Of a DNA stretch of 64,000 nt, positions 10,699-21,633 are shown one piece after another. Both the position numbers and the translations under genes were made by a program. Position 1 is the first letter of the stretch, and every line of letters starts with the position of its first letter. Below the pieces are notes generated by a model. It searched no databases, had not been told where the DNA came from, and saw nothing but the letters and a program-made list of their open reading frames with translations. The stretch comes from Synanceia verrucosa (Eukaryota > Chordata > Actinopteri > Perciformes > Synanceiidae): the NCBI GenBank assembly GCA_029721515.1, contig CM056565.1, positions 522,398-586,397 on the forward strand, written 5' to 3'.

Positions 10699-11916
10699 TC
10701 ACTGTCTCTTCTCCGCTCCTCTTCTTTTCACCTCCTTTTTCTCCTCCTCCTCCCTCTTTTTCATCTCCCTGTCACGCAGCTTGGTCTTCATCCTCTCCAA
10801 CGCTGCCTCCCTGTCCAGGATCTCCCGTCTGAAGAAGAAGAAGCCTCTCCTGCTCTTCTGGGACAGGCAGATGTCCTCCAGAAGTTTGATCTCCTCTTGC
10901 ATGTGGTGAGCTGCAGTCTCCAGTCCTTGTATTTTTTTGTCTAGGTCCTTGTTGATGTTGTAGACCTGCTCATATTTCATCTTCCACTCACTAAGGTCCT
11001 CATCTTTCTGTTCCAGCTCCTTGGCAAACCTCTCCTCCAATGCTTTGACCTGTTCCTGACAGGTTGCCTCGGTCTCATCGAGTTTAGCTGTTACTGTGTC
11101 CAGCTGCATCGTTGCCTCGTTGAGCCTCTCATATAAGCGGCCCATGTTTTGTTTAAGAGGCCAGATTATGTTGTTCTTTTCCAGAGAATCTCAGTCTTAA
11201 TCTGGCTCTCCTTCTTTCTCCAGTCCTCATCTTTCTGTTCCAGCTCCTTGGCAAACCTCTCCTCCAATGCTTTGACCTGTTCCTGACAGGTTGCCTCGGT
11301 CTCATTGAGTTTAGCTGTTACTGTGTCCAGCTGCATCGTTGCCTCGTTGAGCCTCTCATATAAGCGGCCCATGTTTTGTTTAAGAGGCCAGATTATGTTG
11401 TCCTTGTCCCGAATCTCAGTCTTCATCTGGCTCTCCTTCTTTCTCCAGTCCTCCTCTTTCTGTTCCAGCTGCTTGGCAAACCTCTCCTCCAATGCTTTGA
11501 CCTGTTCCTGACAGGTTGCCTCGGTCTCATTGAGTTTAGCTGTTACTGTGTCCAGCTGCATCGTTGCCTCGTTGAGCCTCTCATATAAGCGGCCCATGTT
11601 TTGTTTAAGAGGCCAGATTATGTTGTTCTTGTCCCGAATCTCAGTCTTCATCTGGCTCTCCTTCTTTCTCCAGTCCTCCTCTTTCTGTTCCAGCTGCTTG
11701 GCAAACCTCTCCTCCAATGCTTTGACCTGTTCCTGCCAGGCTTTCTCCATCCTTTCATCAAAAGCCTTTGCTACTGAACTAACATCTTCGCTTAGATACG
11801 TGTACGTATCACTTGCGTGCCACTGGTGGGGAAACATGGTCCTGTTGAGGATGTTCTGGTTGGTCCTGGGGCCTGCCAGCATCCTCCTGGTGTGTTGTGT
11901 TGTTTCCTCCTTCCAT
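10699..11916 (-). pseudogene. Coiled-coil repeat gene, broken copy in T1
   Basis: Same gene as the intact T3 copy (42391-43611). Here the frame is broken at least twice: near 11880, between the N-terminal region and the repeats, and near 11150-11190, between the third repeat and the C-terminal part. The ATG corresponding to the T3 start is at 11916. The order of three 225-bp repeats and the basic tail is unchanged. Sequencing error cannot be excluded for single-base changes. Confidence 0.75.
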
Positions 11917-12024
11917 ATCAGCGCTGCTGTTTGCAGATATGCTTTTGTACAAAAGGCTTCTATCTGTTTTGGACTGCAGACTGTGAGATCTCTGTGTCTC
12001 TGTGTGTGCTGCTGACTCGATCAA

Positions 12025-12378
12025 CCTCTAAACACTTGTGTTCAATAATATTAGATGTTGTGGCTTTCACTGCCTAAAAGATCAGAGGCAGTTCAGAATA
12101 CCAGGATGTCATCACACCAGAATGTGTTCTGTTGCTATGGACAACAGGCGATGCCATTTTCCCAGATGTCGCGGTGTGATGTAACATGATCACTTTCAGA
12201 GGATTTCACAGACTTCATGAGGCCTCCTTCATGGAAATCCATCATTTCATATTACATAATTTGTTTGTCCCTGCCCAGCCACCGTCCTTCTTGATGTGTA
12301 AGTGGCCGGATGACCTCACCAATATGGAGGTGCTCCCCTTCGTCTGCTCCAACTGGCTTTAACTCCTGGAAACACAGC
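12025..12378. other. Divergent promoter-like interval
   Basis: This lies between the coiled-coil gene (minus) and the chmp6 pseudogene (plus). It has no ORF of note. It contains GTTGTCCATAGCAAC on the minus strand at 12131-12145, which resembles an RFX X-box with one extra base. A shared bidirectional promoter is possible but unproven. Confidence 0.3.
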
Positions 12379-13669
12379 CGAGTGACAGAACAAGACAGGT
12401 TGGTAAGTGTCACAGCTAGCTAGCATTAGCTAGCTATCTGTTACTGTTAAAGTTAGTCTCCACACTGGACGTTAGGTTGTTGAACAAGATTAAATCGCGC
12501 AAAACTGATTTAACACAATGTGGTAATTAAACAACTGTGTGTGTCGGTAGTAGTACACACACAGTTTTTACAGCACAACTTTATCAAGTTAGCACGTTAT
12601 GAGTTACTCTTCGGCTTGAATATAATGTGATATGTTCTTTTAGATTTTGGCGTGTTGGTTTAAACAATCCCAGAGCAATAGCAATCAGTGTAAATCATTT
12701 TTAGAAATTGAGATATTTAACTGAAGTGATGCTCAGCTATTTTGGTACTGATTTTATCCAAAGAGCCTAGTGTTAGTCTGTTTGCGTTATTTTATTCAAA
12801 TATCTTACACATAGGTATGTTAGGGTTGTGCATATTTGACTGTAAAAACCATCAGATTGCAGTAGAGTTTAGCAGGGCTGCAAGTGAGCTCCTCTTGATC
12901 ACTGTAATAATACTGACAGCTATCTAACCCCAACGTTAGATCATTGAGCTACTCTATGATATTAATGTGTCTGTGAATGGCAGGTTTATTCTCATGTTTC
13001 TGTTTTTTCCTCATTACAACAACTGAAACAGCAAAGAGATAAACTGAGGCATTAATAGAAGAGATCAGCCTGCAGCTGGAGAAGGAGAGGCTTTAAGCCA
13101 AACAGCTGCTGAAATATGGCAAAGAAAAGAGCGAGAATACCAAAATATTATAATGTTACAGAGAGATAGATCACTACTGAATCGACAAAGTTGACAAATC
13201 AGGAGAAATAAACTTCTAGTGGAATTCTTTATTCATATTTTTATAAATATCCAGGGTAGAGATCATAAAAGATTTGTGTACATTTTGAGAATCTAATGAG
13301 CCTTTGAGTATTTGGTGTTTGATGGTAGACTTTCTACTTATGTATCTTACAAGTGATTTGAGAAATGAGTCTGTCTTTCAGTGTCTGTTTCAGTGGTTAT
13401 TGATGCTTCTTCACTGTTAGGTGATGTCTGTTGAAGAAGTTGAGCGGATTTGAGATGAAACAAGACGCCATTGAATACCAAAGGGTACAGTAAGCTGATG
13501 TCAAACATACAGTAGTGTTTTCTATACTCTGATCTACAGTATGAACATGTTTGTTGTTGTTTACTGAGAGCTTGTTGTGTCTCTGCAGCAAATAGATGAG
13601 ATGTTTGCTGGATATTTGTCTCAAGAAGATGAAGATGCTGTGCTGGCTGAGCTGGAGACTATAACTCAG
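12379..13669 (+). pseudogene. chmp6: chmp6 (ESCRT-III, Vps20) pseudogene with introns
   Basis: Four exon remnants match CHMP6, an ESCRT-III subunit that acts in multivesicular body formation. They are: RVTEQDRL followed by a GTAAGT donor (12379-12402); LKQQRDKLR plus a decayed LQLEKE-like stretch (about 13013-13150); VMSVEEVERI (13421-13484) before a GT donor; and QIDEMFAGYLSQEDEDAVLAE (13589-13669) after a CTCTGCAG acceptor and before a GT donor. Intron boundaries are retained, so this is a duplicated gene piece, not a retrocopy. Stops and frameshifts in exons 2 and 3, and the lack of a proper N-terminus, show it is dead. The identification is from remembered protein sequence. Confidence 0.82.
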
Positions 13670-14328
13670 GTCGGTCTCATCTCCATGGCTGTGTTTACGC
13701 TTTACGAGGTTTGACGCTAAAATTCACATTTTTACACAAACTGTATGTTTTTAATTGAAATTGAAGCGTCATCAGAAAAACGTCTCATTGTGGTCCATTC
13801 ACAACACAGATTTTAAATTACTAAAGAAGTCAATAACATGTTGAGTTCAATGGCTAAGTCCCAGTCTAAGTCTCTCACTTTGTGTCTCATTTTTATTTAT
13901 TGGTGTGGATCTAGGTTTCCCAAAACCATGCTGTTAATCAGCTGTTAATCTGTTAATCTGTTAAGCCTATTCATGGAAGAATATGATCTGCTCGAAGAAA
14001 TAAAATGCCTTTGGGAAACCCAGCCTATACATGATGTAAAGATGTACAGAGAAGGCCAGGCAGTTTGCCCACACCCAGGATGTGAACCTCATAACTATGT
14101 CATATTTTACATACACGTAGAAGAAGACTGCATTATGTTCAATTTACCATTTATTTACCATTAAACGTACAAAGAACAACTGGTTGTCTGTGAACCTGTG
14201 AGCACACACAGTATACTCATTAGCACCCACATGTGAAAATGAAGTTTGTCTTGAAACTAAAATCATTCATGAATTATTTTCTTTAAGCTTTGAAGGGTGG
14301 AAGGTGGAAGGAGGGACTGTGAGATGCT
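13670..14328. other. Intron-like flank of the chmp6 pseudogene
   Basis: No supported gene. A 63-codon plus-strand ORF starting at 13973 overlaps a short inverted-repeat element and has no recognisable domain. T1 diverges from T2 at about 14311, where the LINE region begins. Confidence 0.4.
13914..14020. repeat. Possible small MITE with GGTTTCCCAAA termini
   Basis: GGTTTCCCAAA at the left and TTTGGGAAACC at the right are exact inverted termini enclosing 107 bp. I see no clear target-site duplication, so the element type is a guess. T2 24944-25050 and T3 45605-45711 have the same structure. Confidence 0.4.
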
Positions 14329-15665
14329 GTGAGATCGCGAGAGTCTGTGAGATTTGCAAGATTCAACATGGCGGCCCCCAGCTGCTAGACTAAGATTTAG
14401 CAAAATACCGTCTTTGCCAACTTATTCCGTGCTTTAAGCAGACCAATTAAGTTAGACCGACAACGCTGTACATAGCTTCACTCAAGGTGGAGGATCTTGA
14501 AAATTTCATCGACGACTATTTCTTTCGGTGCGCCATGGAAGACTCCAACACCGAAACTCGCCGGGACAACCCAAACAAGAGGAAGAAAACAGACTCCTCT
14601 ACTGACACACAGGACCTTGAGACCACGGATGTCCAGATAAGCGTCCTCGATTCGATCAATAAAAAGCTCGACATACTTAAGATGCTCCATGATGAGATTA
14701 AGGACCTGAAGGCTAGCCTGGAGTTTACTCACCAGCAGATATCCGACCTGCAGAGGGACAACACCGAGCTCCGCTCCACGCTGACAGCCGTCACGTCAGA
14801 GGTAAATATCCTTAAAAAAGAGAATAAATCTCTGAAGGAAACCGTCCTTGACATCCAGACGAGGAGCATGCGGGACAACCTGATCTTCTCAGGGATTCCA
14901 GAATCTACACCGGATGACCCAGAGTCCCTAGTTAAAAACTTCATGGCTTCAGCTCTTAAAATCCCGAAAGAGACTGTGAATAACATCACTTTCCACCGCG
15001 TTCACCGGCTTGGACCCCGAAGAGGAGACCGCCACCGTCCTATCATCGCTAAATTCGAGCACTTTAAACAAAAAGAGCTCGTCAAGAGCAAAGGACGGGA
15101 GCTGAAAGGGAAACCATTCGGGATGAATGACCAGTTTCCACGGGAAATTAATGAGAGGCGCAAAGTCCTGTTTCCTATTCTGAAAGAACACAGACAGCGA
15201 GGCAAGCGGACTGCACTTGTGGTGGACAAACTCTACATAGATGGCCAGCTGTACAGAGAATCCTCCATCACCCCCTGGCTCTTCTAAGGAAAACGATAAG
15301 TAACCACAAAAACAAATGGCTCAGATTTCTAAATATATCTCTCGTTAGTTTAAAGTATATAGAGAAAGCAATCAAATCTCACAAGTTTCAAATGTTTACC
15401 TTCACCAAATGTCACCCCCCACTAGGGATCCCCTTCCTTCTTTTATTCTTTTTTCTTCCCCTCTTTGTGTTAAATCTCCATGTACCCCTCTCCCTCTCTC
15501 TCACACTCACTCCTCCTACCCCCCTCCCACCCTGTGTACCCTCTCTGTTTGTCATGACTCTCTGTGTCACAATGTGTTTGTTGTTAGTTTCACAGGCTTT
15601 ATGGTGCCTTTTTATGATACATATCATGACTCATTGTATACATCTGTCCCTAACACCTACATGGT
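14329..15665 (+). mobile_element. Second L1/Tx1 LINE copy, truncated by gap
   Basis: Mirrors the first LINE from its 5' end to within the inter-ORF spacer, where an N gap cuts it. Only a few bases differ over 1.3 kb. The first and second LINEs are divergently oriented with T1 between their 5' ends. About 18 extra bases (14311-14328) lie between T1-like sequence and the LINE start. Confidence 0.88.
14535..15287 (+). CDS. LINE ORF1, second copy
   Basis: Intact 250-codon ORF1, the RNA-binding coiled-coil protein of the LINE. The start is again the ATG in GCCATGG. It is nearly identical to the copy at 5716-6468, supporting recent activity of this LINE family. Confidence 0.87.
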   Translation: MEDSNTETRRDNPNKRKKTDSSTDTQDLETTDVQISVLDSINKKLDILKMLHDEIKDLKASLEFTHQQISDLQRDNTELRSTLTAVTSEVNILKKENKSLKETVLDIQTRSMRDNLIFSGIPESTPDDPESLVKNFMASALKIPKETVNNITFHRVHRLGPRRGDRHRPIIAKFEHFKQKELVKSKGRELKGKPFGMNDQFPREINERRKVLFPILKEHRQRGKRTALVVDKLYIDGQLYRESSITPWLF

Positions 15666-16165
15666 NNNNNNNNNNNNNNNNNNNNNNNNNNNNNNNNNNN
15701 NNNNNNNNNNNNNNNNNNNNNNNNNNNNNNNNNNNNNNNNNNNNNNNNNNNNNNNNNNNNNNNNNNNNNNNNNNNNNNNNNNNNNNNNNNNNNNNNNNNN
15801 NNNNNNNNNNNNNNNNNNNNNNNNNNNNNNNNNNNNNNNNNNNNNNNNNNNNNNNNNNNNNNNNNNNNNNNNNNNNNNNNNNNNNNNNNNNNNNNNNNNN
15901 NNNNNNNNNNNNNNNNNNNNNNNNNNNNNNNNNNNNNNNNNNNNNNNNNNNNNNNNNNNNNNNNNNNNNNNNNNNNNNNNNNNNNNNNNNNNNNNNNNNN
16001 NNNNNNNNNNNNNNNNNNNNNNNNNNNNNNNNNNNNNNNNNNNNNNNNNNNNNNNNNNNNNNNNNNNNNNNNNNNNNNNNNNNNNNNNNNNNNNNNNNNN
16101 NNNNNNNNNNNNNNNNNNNNNNNNNNNNNNNNNNNNNNNNNNNNNNNNNNNNNNNNNNNNNNNNN
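15666..16165. other. Assembly gap, exactly 500 N
   Basis: The gap length is exactly 500, a common placeholder for unknown size. The left side ends inside a LINE spacer; the right side begins inside the right end of a Polinton. The true missing sequence could be many kilobases. Confidence 0.98.
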
Positions 16166-16189
16166 TCCAATAAATAAGTCATTATTTAC

Positions 16190-16246
16190 CTGGATAGTTG
16201 GGCTCCTGGTTGGGAGATGGGTGGATCTCTGCGCTCACTTTCTTAT
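16190..16246 (-). other. Gene G exon 2 (P1 copy)
   Basis: A 57-nt exon preceded by GCTTATTTTAG and followed by the donor GTAAAT on the minus strand, identical in structure to P2 39308-39364. Other exons of this copy fall in the gap, except a possible first exon near 16330. Confidence 0.5.
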
Positions 16247-16326
16247 CTAAAATAAGCAATGGTATGTTTTTAAAAAAATTCTAGTTTAAGTAAAGAGTGT
16301 AGTTAGGATTTTTTTCATACCGAAAT

Positions 16327-16417
16327 TCATCCTGGCAACAGTCTTGTACTGTGGTCGAATGGAGTGTCTTCCATGTGTCTGGGGATACTTATACCCAAAA
16401 AAGACATAAGTACATAA

Positions 16418-16449
<32 letters not shown>

Positions 16450-16710
16450 ACAAATCGAGCCTACTATAAAGTAATCATCCTGGCAACAGTCTTGTACTGT
16501 GGTCGAATGGAGTGTCTTCCATGTGTCTGGAGATATCACAATAAAGTGTGTGTGTGTGACAAATCGAGCCTACAATAAAGTAATCATCCTGGCAACAGTC
16601 TTGTACTGTGGTCGAATGGAGTGTCTTCCATGTGTCTGGGGATATCACAATAAAGTGTGTGTGTGTGTGACAAATTGCGCCTTCCAGGCCTACTATACAG
16701 CAATCATCAG
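16327..16710. repeat. Three tandem repeats with (GT)n, Polinton right end
   Basis: Three copies of a roughly 60-bp core (CATCCTGGCAACAGTCTTG to TGTCTGGGGATA), each followed by a GT run and GACAAATCGAGCCT-like sequence. The same array lies in P2 at 39448-39835. The copy nearest the interior also holds the putative first exon of gene G. Confidence 0.85.
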
Positions 16711-16785
16711 TTAGAGACCTAACTAACTGAGCATTTATTCATGAGGAGGTCATCTGTGGGTCAGAGTGGGAACAATAAAGTAATT

Positions 16786-16968
16786 TTAGATGGTGACTGG
16801 GGTCTCACAAATCAGTGACATGGTCACTGGTCTAAGATTCTGCACCTCTTTCTCATCGGTATCAGGAACCAGATTGCATGTATGCTGCTGCTGCTGCTGC
16901 TGCTCCTCTTCACACTCTGCCTGCTTCAGGGTGTCTTTAGAATTTGTGCGAGTCTTGTATCGAGGCAT
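16786..16968 (-). CDS. TIR-borne small ORF (P1 right arm)
   Basis: 60 codons beginning MPRYKTRTN, with a run of six Gln, ending ETPVTI at the inner TIR edge. See the left-arm version at 25953 for discussion. No domain is recognised. Confidence 0.35.
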   Translation of the reverse strand: MPRYKTRTNSKDTLKQAECEEEQQQQQQHTCNLVPDTDEKEVQNLRPVTMSLICETPVTI

Positions 16969-17317
16969 GGTGATCTCAATGGTGTATGCAACAACGGCGC
17001 TCTTAATAAAGAGCGGTGTGGAGTAGTCCACACCCCCTTTGCTTTTCATTAATCCTCAGGCTACTACTACTCATAATGTGTTCTTTCATACATAGGTCGG
17101 GGTCCTGGGATGTCAAGTACTATAAGAGAGCACCAGCAATTAATTCAAAGTGTCAACTTGTATATTCTTTCATAGGTCACATGTCTGTCATGTGTCATGT
17201 TGGGGGGGGGGGTCCACATGACTGTCACGTGTCACATGACTGTCACATGGCGGGGGGGGTCATAAATCACTAGGTCGTAAATCTTATTTTGACACAAGAT
17301 TATACATATATCTCTCT
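16787..17317. repeat. Right TIR of P1
   Basis: 531 bp, inverted relative to the left TIRs at 25602 and 46263. It contains the CACGTG/CATGTG cluster, the two dyads and the small TIR ORF. Confidence 0.9.
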
Positions 17318-17323
17318 TATAGT
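17318..17323. other. Polinton target-site duplication TATAGT (P1 right)
   Basis: Six bases directly outside the Polinton end, equal to those beside both P2 ends and the P3 left end. Polintons are known to make 6-bp duplications. Confidence 0.85.
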
Positions 17324-18232
17324 ATTTACTGTAATCTGTGACTGTGATAACCCAAAAAAAAAGACTCAGCGGGTGTTACTGATCTTATCTGCCCCTCTGT
17401 AGATGCTGCTATTGTGCGTCAATCAATAGAGCATATAGTTCCCCCACCTCCTTTTACCGTGCAAATGTGTAGTTTTATAAGTTCAACAGATTCAAGTATT
17501 TACAAAATTGAAGCTTAACCCATAACTAAGAGTTCACTTAATTTACCAGCTCACCTGCCGTACCTGTGTCTCTGCAAGCGATCACACATAACACTACAGA
17601 GGGGATGTGTGAAGAGACACTTCTTAACAGGTGTGAAATCTGTTATTCTCACCGACGACATCAGCAAATATTTTGCATGAAACCACAGAGGACATGTTTG
17701 TCACAGTTTCTAAATCTCAAGCAAGATCTGTAAAGTGTGAATGTGAGACATCCGAACACATTGTGTCTTGTGTTATGGTTTACAAGCTGGGTTTGACCCA
17801 CTAACACATGCTGTTTGATATTGCATTGTTCCAACATTTGGTTTAATTGATCATTTCCATTTCTTCTTGTATCTTGTGACAGCTCACCTACTGTAGTTTC
17901 TGGGCATCCTTCTGTGTCAGTCACCCACTGCATTCCCTGTCTGGCACACAAGTGAAAGCCAACATGACACCAAGTCATTTATGCCCATGTCCATTTGTGA
18001 ATAAGACTTTCTTAGTACTCTCTGAAAAAGACTTAGAAAGTCGATCTCTCTGCTGAGAAATGCTCGGGTCATTGCCCTCCCTGCAGCCAGGTTCTGCAAG
18101 TCAACGACCACAAGATGGCACTAAAGAAATTAAAGATTTAATGCTGGAATGGTCATACAATGAAACTATGGAGCTAGAACAGTCTCAAAAAGAATAAATG
18201 AACACGGAAATGAATAAATACACAAACAAGGA

Positions 18233-18348
18233 TTCACAAATGTATTTTGAAAATCCACAAACGTATTCTGAGTATTTACAAATGTATTTTGAAAATCCAC
18301 AAATGTATTCTGAATATTTACAAATGTATTTTGAAAATTCACAAATGT
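18233..18348. repeat. Minisatellite, T2 copy
   Basis: Same 21-bp-period array as at 7303-7418, with one or two substitutions. Confidence 0.75.
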
Positions 18349-18554
18349 ATGCATGTGAAAATATTTGTTAGTTTCATGAAATACATTTGTGAACTGTCTA
18401 ACGTGCATTTACAACGTGCTTTTAATTTGTGAATCACCTTGCATTTGTGTGTGGATTTTTAAGACTCATCTAGCGGTGACCCGATCCATAGATATTTATA
18501 AGAAAGGCTAGATGGAGATGTAGTCACCAGCGTCGGCGGCCATCTCACCACAGT

Positions 18555-19175
18555 ATACTATTCAGGCTGGTCAGCTCTGCCCTGGATCGGCTCCGTTCTG
18601 GACTGCTCCCTGGACTCCATAGAGGAGGTGGGTGTGAGGAGGATGTCAGCAAAACTCACCTCCATCATGGACAACCCCTCTGAGCCTCTGATGGACTGTG
18701 GAGGCTTTAAGCAGCTCCTTCAGCTGCAGACTCAGACTTCCACCCTGCTAGAAGGAGCTACTGCAGCTCATTCCTACCATCTGCAATAAAACTTTACAAC
18801 ATCAGCATCACTGGCTGATGTTAATACAACTGGACTCTTTACCATCACTGCCTTGTTTTCAAATCTGTTCGCACTGTCCTTCCTTTTGCACAAAATATTT
18901 TCACTTCTATTTTATTTCATCGTAAAAATAGATTCTATTCATCTTATAATTGTGTTTAACATTTCATTTACAATTTAAAATACTTTTCCTTACTTGTTAC
19001 TTAGTACATATTTTAAATATGTAAATATTATTCTGTTATAATTGTTATTATTACTTATTCTTTTATGTCTTTGTTGTGGTTTGTTTTTATTACTGTATCA
19101 TGTCTATGCTGCTGTGGTGGGTGAGTTTCCCTAATGGGGTATTAATAAAAAAATCTATTATATTCTATTGACCCA
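18555..19175 (+). mobile_element. Rex1/Babar-like LINE tail, T2 copy
   Basis: Same truncated LINE 3' end as T1 7625-8245. Dead fragment. Confidence 0.5.
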
Positions 19176-19977
19176 TACAAGTCTGTAACCCTGACAGTTT
19201 ACAGATGGAACCATGGTACAAATAGACCTGTTTGTTCCATTTGTACACTGTCAGAGTTGAAATTTAAAGGTTTGAGAAACACTGATGCAGTACATGTATG
19301 TACAACACAAGTTCTGCTTCACAGGAAGAGCAGGGCTATGTCAGTTCATATTATTGCAAAAATGTTTTTGACCCAAGCTTTTTAGAAATGTTTCACAATC
19401 ATTGAATGCTACTTTTTAATAACTGGTTTAGTGTGGTTGTCGTATTCTTAACGTTTCTGCTTTTTACATGAAAACATACATCCATTCAGTATATTTGTAT
19501 ATGTTGGAGCCAAAATGTTTATTTTCTTACCGTCTAATTTGTTACTGTTGTTGTTCAATTTATTAGTTATGGTTAGTTAATTTCGAATAATTATTGATTG
19601 GTATTTTGGTTAGTGTTAAGGCGCACGCCCCCCTCCTCACCATGGGCAGGTGACTGCAGCACCTGCACTTTATTAGTGTGGTAAATGGGGCCGGTGGAGC
19701 TCTTTGTTGGAACGAAGCCATACAGTTTTAGACCGCTGTCAAGCGTTCTTTTGGTGTTTTGGGATTTTGGGAACTCGGTCTACATTAGAAGCATCATCAG
19801 AGCCTCATGTGTCAGCGTCCTGGTAAGATTGTTTTAAGTTTGCATAAAAATAAAGAAGAAGAAAGGATCGGATCTGCTTGTCTGTGTGAATTTTTTATAT
19901 GGCATACAGCTTTGTCGCGTCTAACGGAGGCATCCACGAAGAGCTAAGCTCGGATTTTCAATGGGAAAAATCGCGCT

Positions 19978-19981
<4 letters not shown>

Positions 19982-20010
<29 letters not shown>
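19982..20010. repeat. (GT)n microsatellite, T2 copy
   Basis: About 14 GT units followed by a short TA tract; shorter than in T1. Confidence 0.95.
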
Positions 20011-20018
<8 letters not shown>

Positions 20019-20215
20019 CGTTTAAAATTAAGCAATCTATTGTTATTTAAATGATCATGCAGCATAGACATTCATGTTGTGAGTGGGCGAGCTGCCTGTG
20101 TCAAGATGGCCGCCATGTGAGGACATCAGTCTCCATTGGCTAACAGCGTGCGTGAGCCATCTCGTGTTTATATACATGTCTATGGCTTCATAGCCTCAGG
20201 GCTTCACGCTTCTTC

Positions 20216-20885
20216 TTCTTCTTTTTCTTTGTTAAATGAACTTTTTTCAAACATTACAAAGATACAAATAAAACTGTGAAATAAAATTATTACAAATATT
20301 GTTATATTAGTCAACTTAGATGCTGCAGTTCTCTACAGAAAAGGTTAAAGTTCAGAGTTGTTTGAAGTACACGAGCTTTATGAATATGATATTTGCCAAT
20401 AAGGCACGTAAGCTTAAATATATTGTTGGTAGATTGAAAATCTGTATCGCACCTTAAGAACAAGACCATGTCTTCCATATTTAGGATTAATATGTTACAT
20501 TTTGTAAAAATTAATACAGAGACCTGAATCCAAAAGTCAAAGGAATAGGTACATTCATAGAACAGGTGTGATATGGTTTGAGGTTCTGCTTTACAAAATG
20601 AGCACAAAGGTGACATGTCTGCTTTAAATTTATGTAGGAAGTGACTGCAGGGTAGTATCTATGTAGTATTTTCATATGGACCTCCTTGATTTTGTTTGGA
20701 ATGAGGAATTTATTTGGTTCAGAACAGATTTTCTCTACGAAGATATTTGAGAAGTTATAGTTCCATTTTATCATTGATTTGAGGGGATCACTTTTATCTG
20801 AGATGATAACATCCCTGATGTGATGATTATTGCATCTATCGTTAGTAAATTCCATCCCTCCAATTAAAAGTTTGACAATAAACAC
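20216..20885 (-). mobile_element. Truncated LINE ORF2 tail, T2 copy
   Basis: As T1 9285-9950, but a single missing base near 20650 splits the frame into pieces ending at 20511 and 20311. The GAA-rich tail is at about 20216-20240. Confidence 0.7.
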
Positions 20886-21335
20886 ATTGATTTAACCACA
20901 AATTCCTCATCAGATACTGTTTTCTACCTTCAGGGACTCCTCTGTGAGTCCCTAGAAAAAAAGTCATTTTAGTGAGTAAACAAGTTCTGAATAGCCAATC
21001 TCATTCTGGAAAATACAAATCCTGGTGAGTGTTTTTGATGTTTTGGCAGAGGACCGACTGTAGTAATAGAAGGACTTTTATTATTTATTAGGTACATATA
21101 AATATAGGAGGGAAGCAGGTGACTACAATATATCCCACTAAATTATGTATTATTCATTGTTATTAGTATAAGACATGATGGTAAAATATCTACAGAACAG
21201 GCCTATTTTAAAAAATAAATAAAATGAAGTAAAATGTTAGTATTGACATAATATTAGCACAGCATTTTCCCTAAAGAACCATTGGATATATTAGTTATTA
21301 TCATCCCAATTTCTGGGAAATTGTATAACCTTTTT

Positions 21336-21374
21336 TCTATATTATGCAATCTTTGTAAGATTGCATAGTATAGA
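21336..21374. repeat. 18-bp-arm hairpin, T2 copy
   Basis: One substitution in the right arm compared with the perfect T1 and T4 versions. Confidence 0.8.
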
Positions 21375-21633
21375 GAATGATCTGTGCACTGATTTTATTT
21401 TCTTAAGACTGCAGTTTAGTGTGCTGTATTTTCCTCTCTTTTCATGAATAAATGTTTAACCAAACCAAAAGGATTATTTTTTTGTTTTTTTTTAATTCAG
21501 TCTTTTCTCATAGTTTGTTTCTTTTTTTTTTCTTTTTAGCTGAAATGATAAAGAAGGTAGAGGGGAGGGAGATGAAGGAAGTTACTGATGTCCAGCCTAA
21601 GCTGAACATCCAGCAGCCTCCTCCACTTGACAG

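Larger units (their letters stand above)
6680..14328 (+). repeat. Segmental-duplication block T1
   Basis: First of four copies of a host-derived block (T2 17318-25601, T3 40446-46262, T4 inverted 60666-64000). T1 and T2 run in parallel for about 7.7 kb with scattered substitutions and small indels. T1 is bounded on both sides by LINE 5' ends and has no adjacent Polinton, whereas T2 and T3 are each followed by one. The block carries the coiled-coil gene and a chmp6 pseudogene in opposite directions. Confidence 0.9.
16166..17317 (-). mobile_element. Polinton copy P1, right end only
   Basis: Matches the right end of P2 (39294-40445): one exon of gene G, the tandem GT-bearing repeats and the right TIR. 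The end ...CATATATCTCTCT is followed directly by TATAGT, the same target duplication as at P2 and P3. Confidence 0.92.

Noticed and set aside
11305..12015. Repeated plus-strand ORFs of 68-161 codons opposite the coiled-coil gene (also in T2, T3, T4)
   Set aside because: Antisense shadows of the 225-bp repeats; the minus-strand heptad pattern is the coherent one.
13973..14164. 63-codon ORF near the chmp6 pseudogene, seen in three blocks
   Set aside because: It overlaps the short inverted-repeat element, and its conservation follows from the block duplication.
15392..16182. ORFs running through the first N gap, and similar ones at 60053-60772
   Set aside because: They exist only because N was translated as X.
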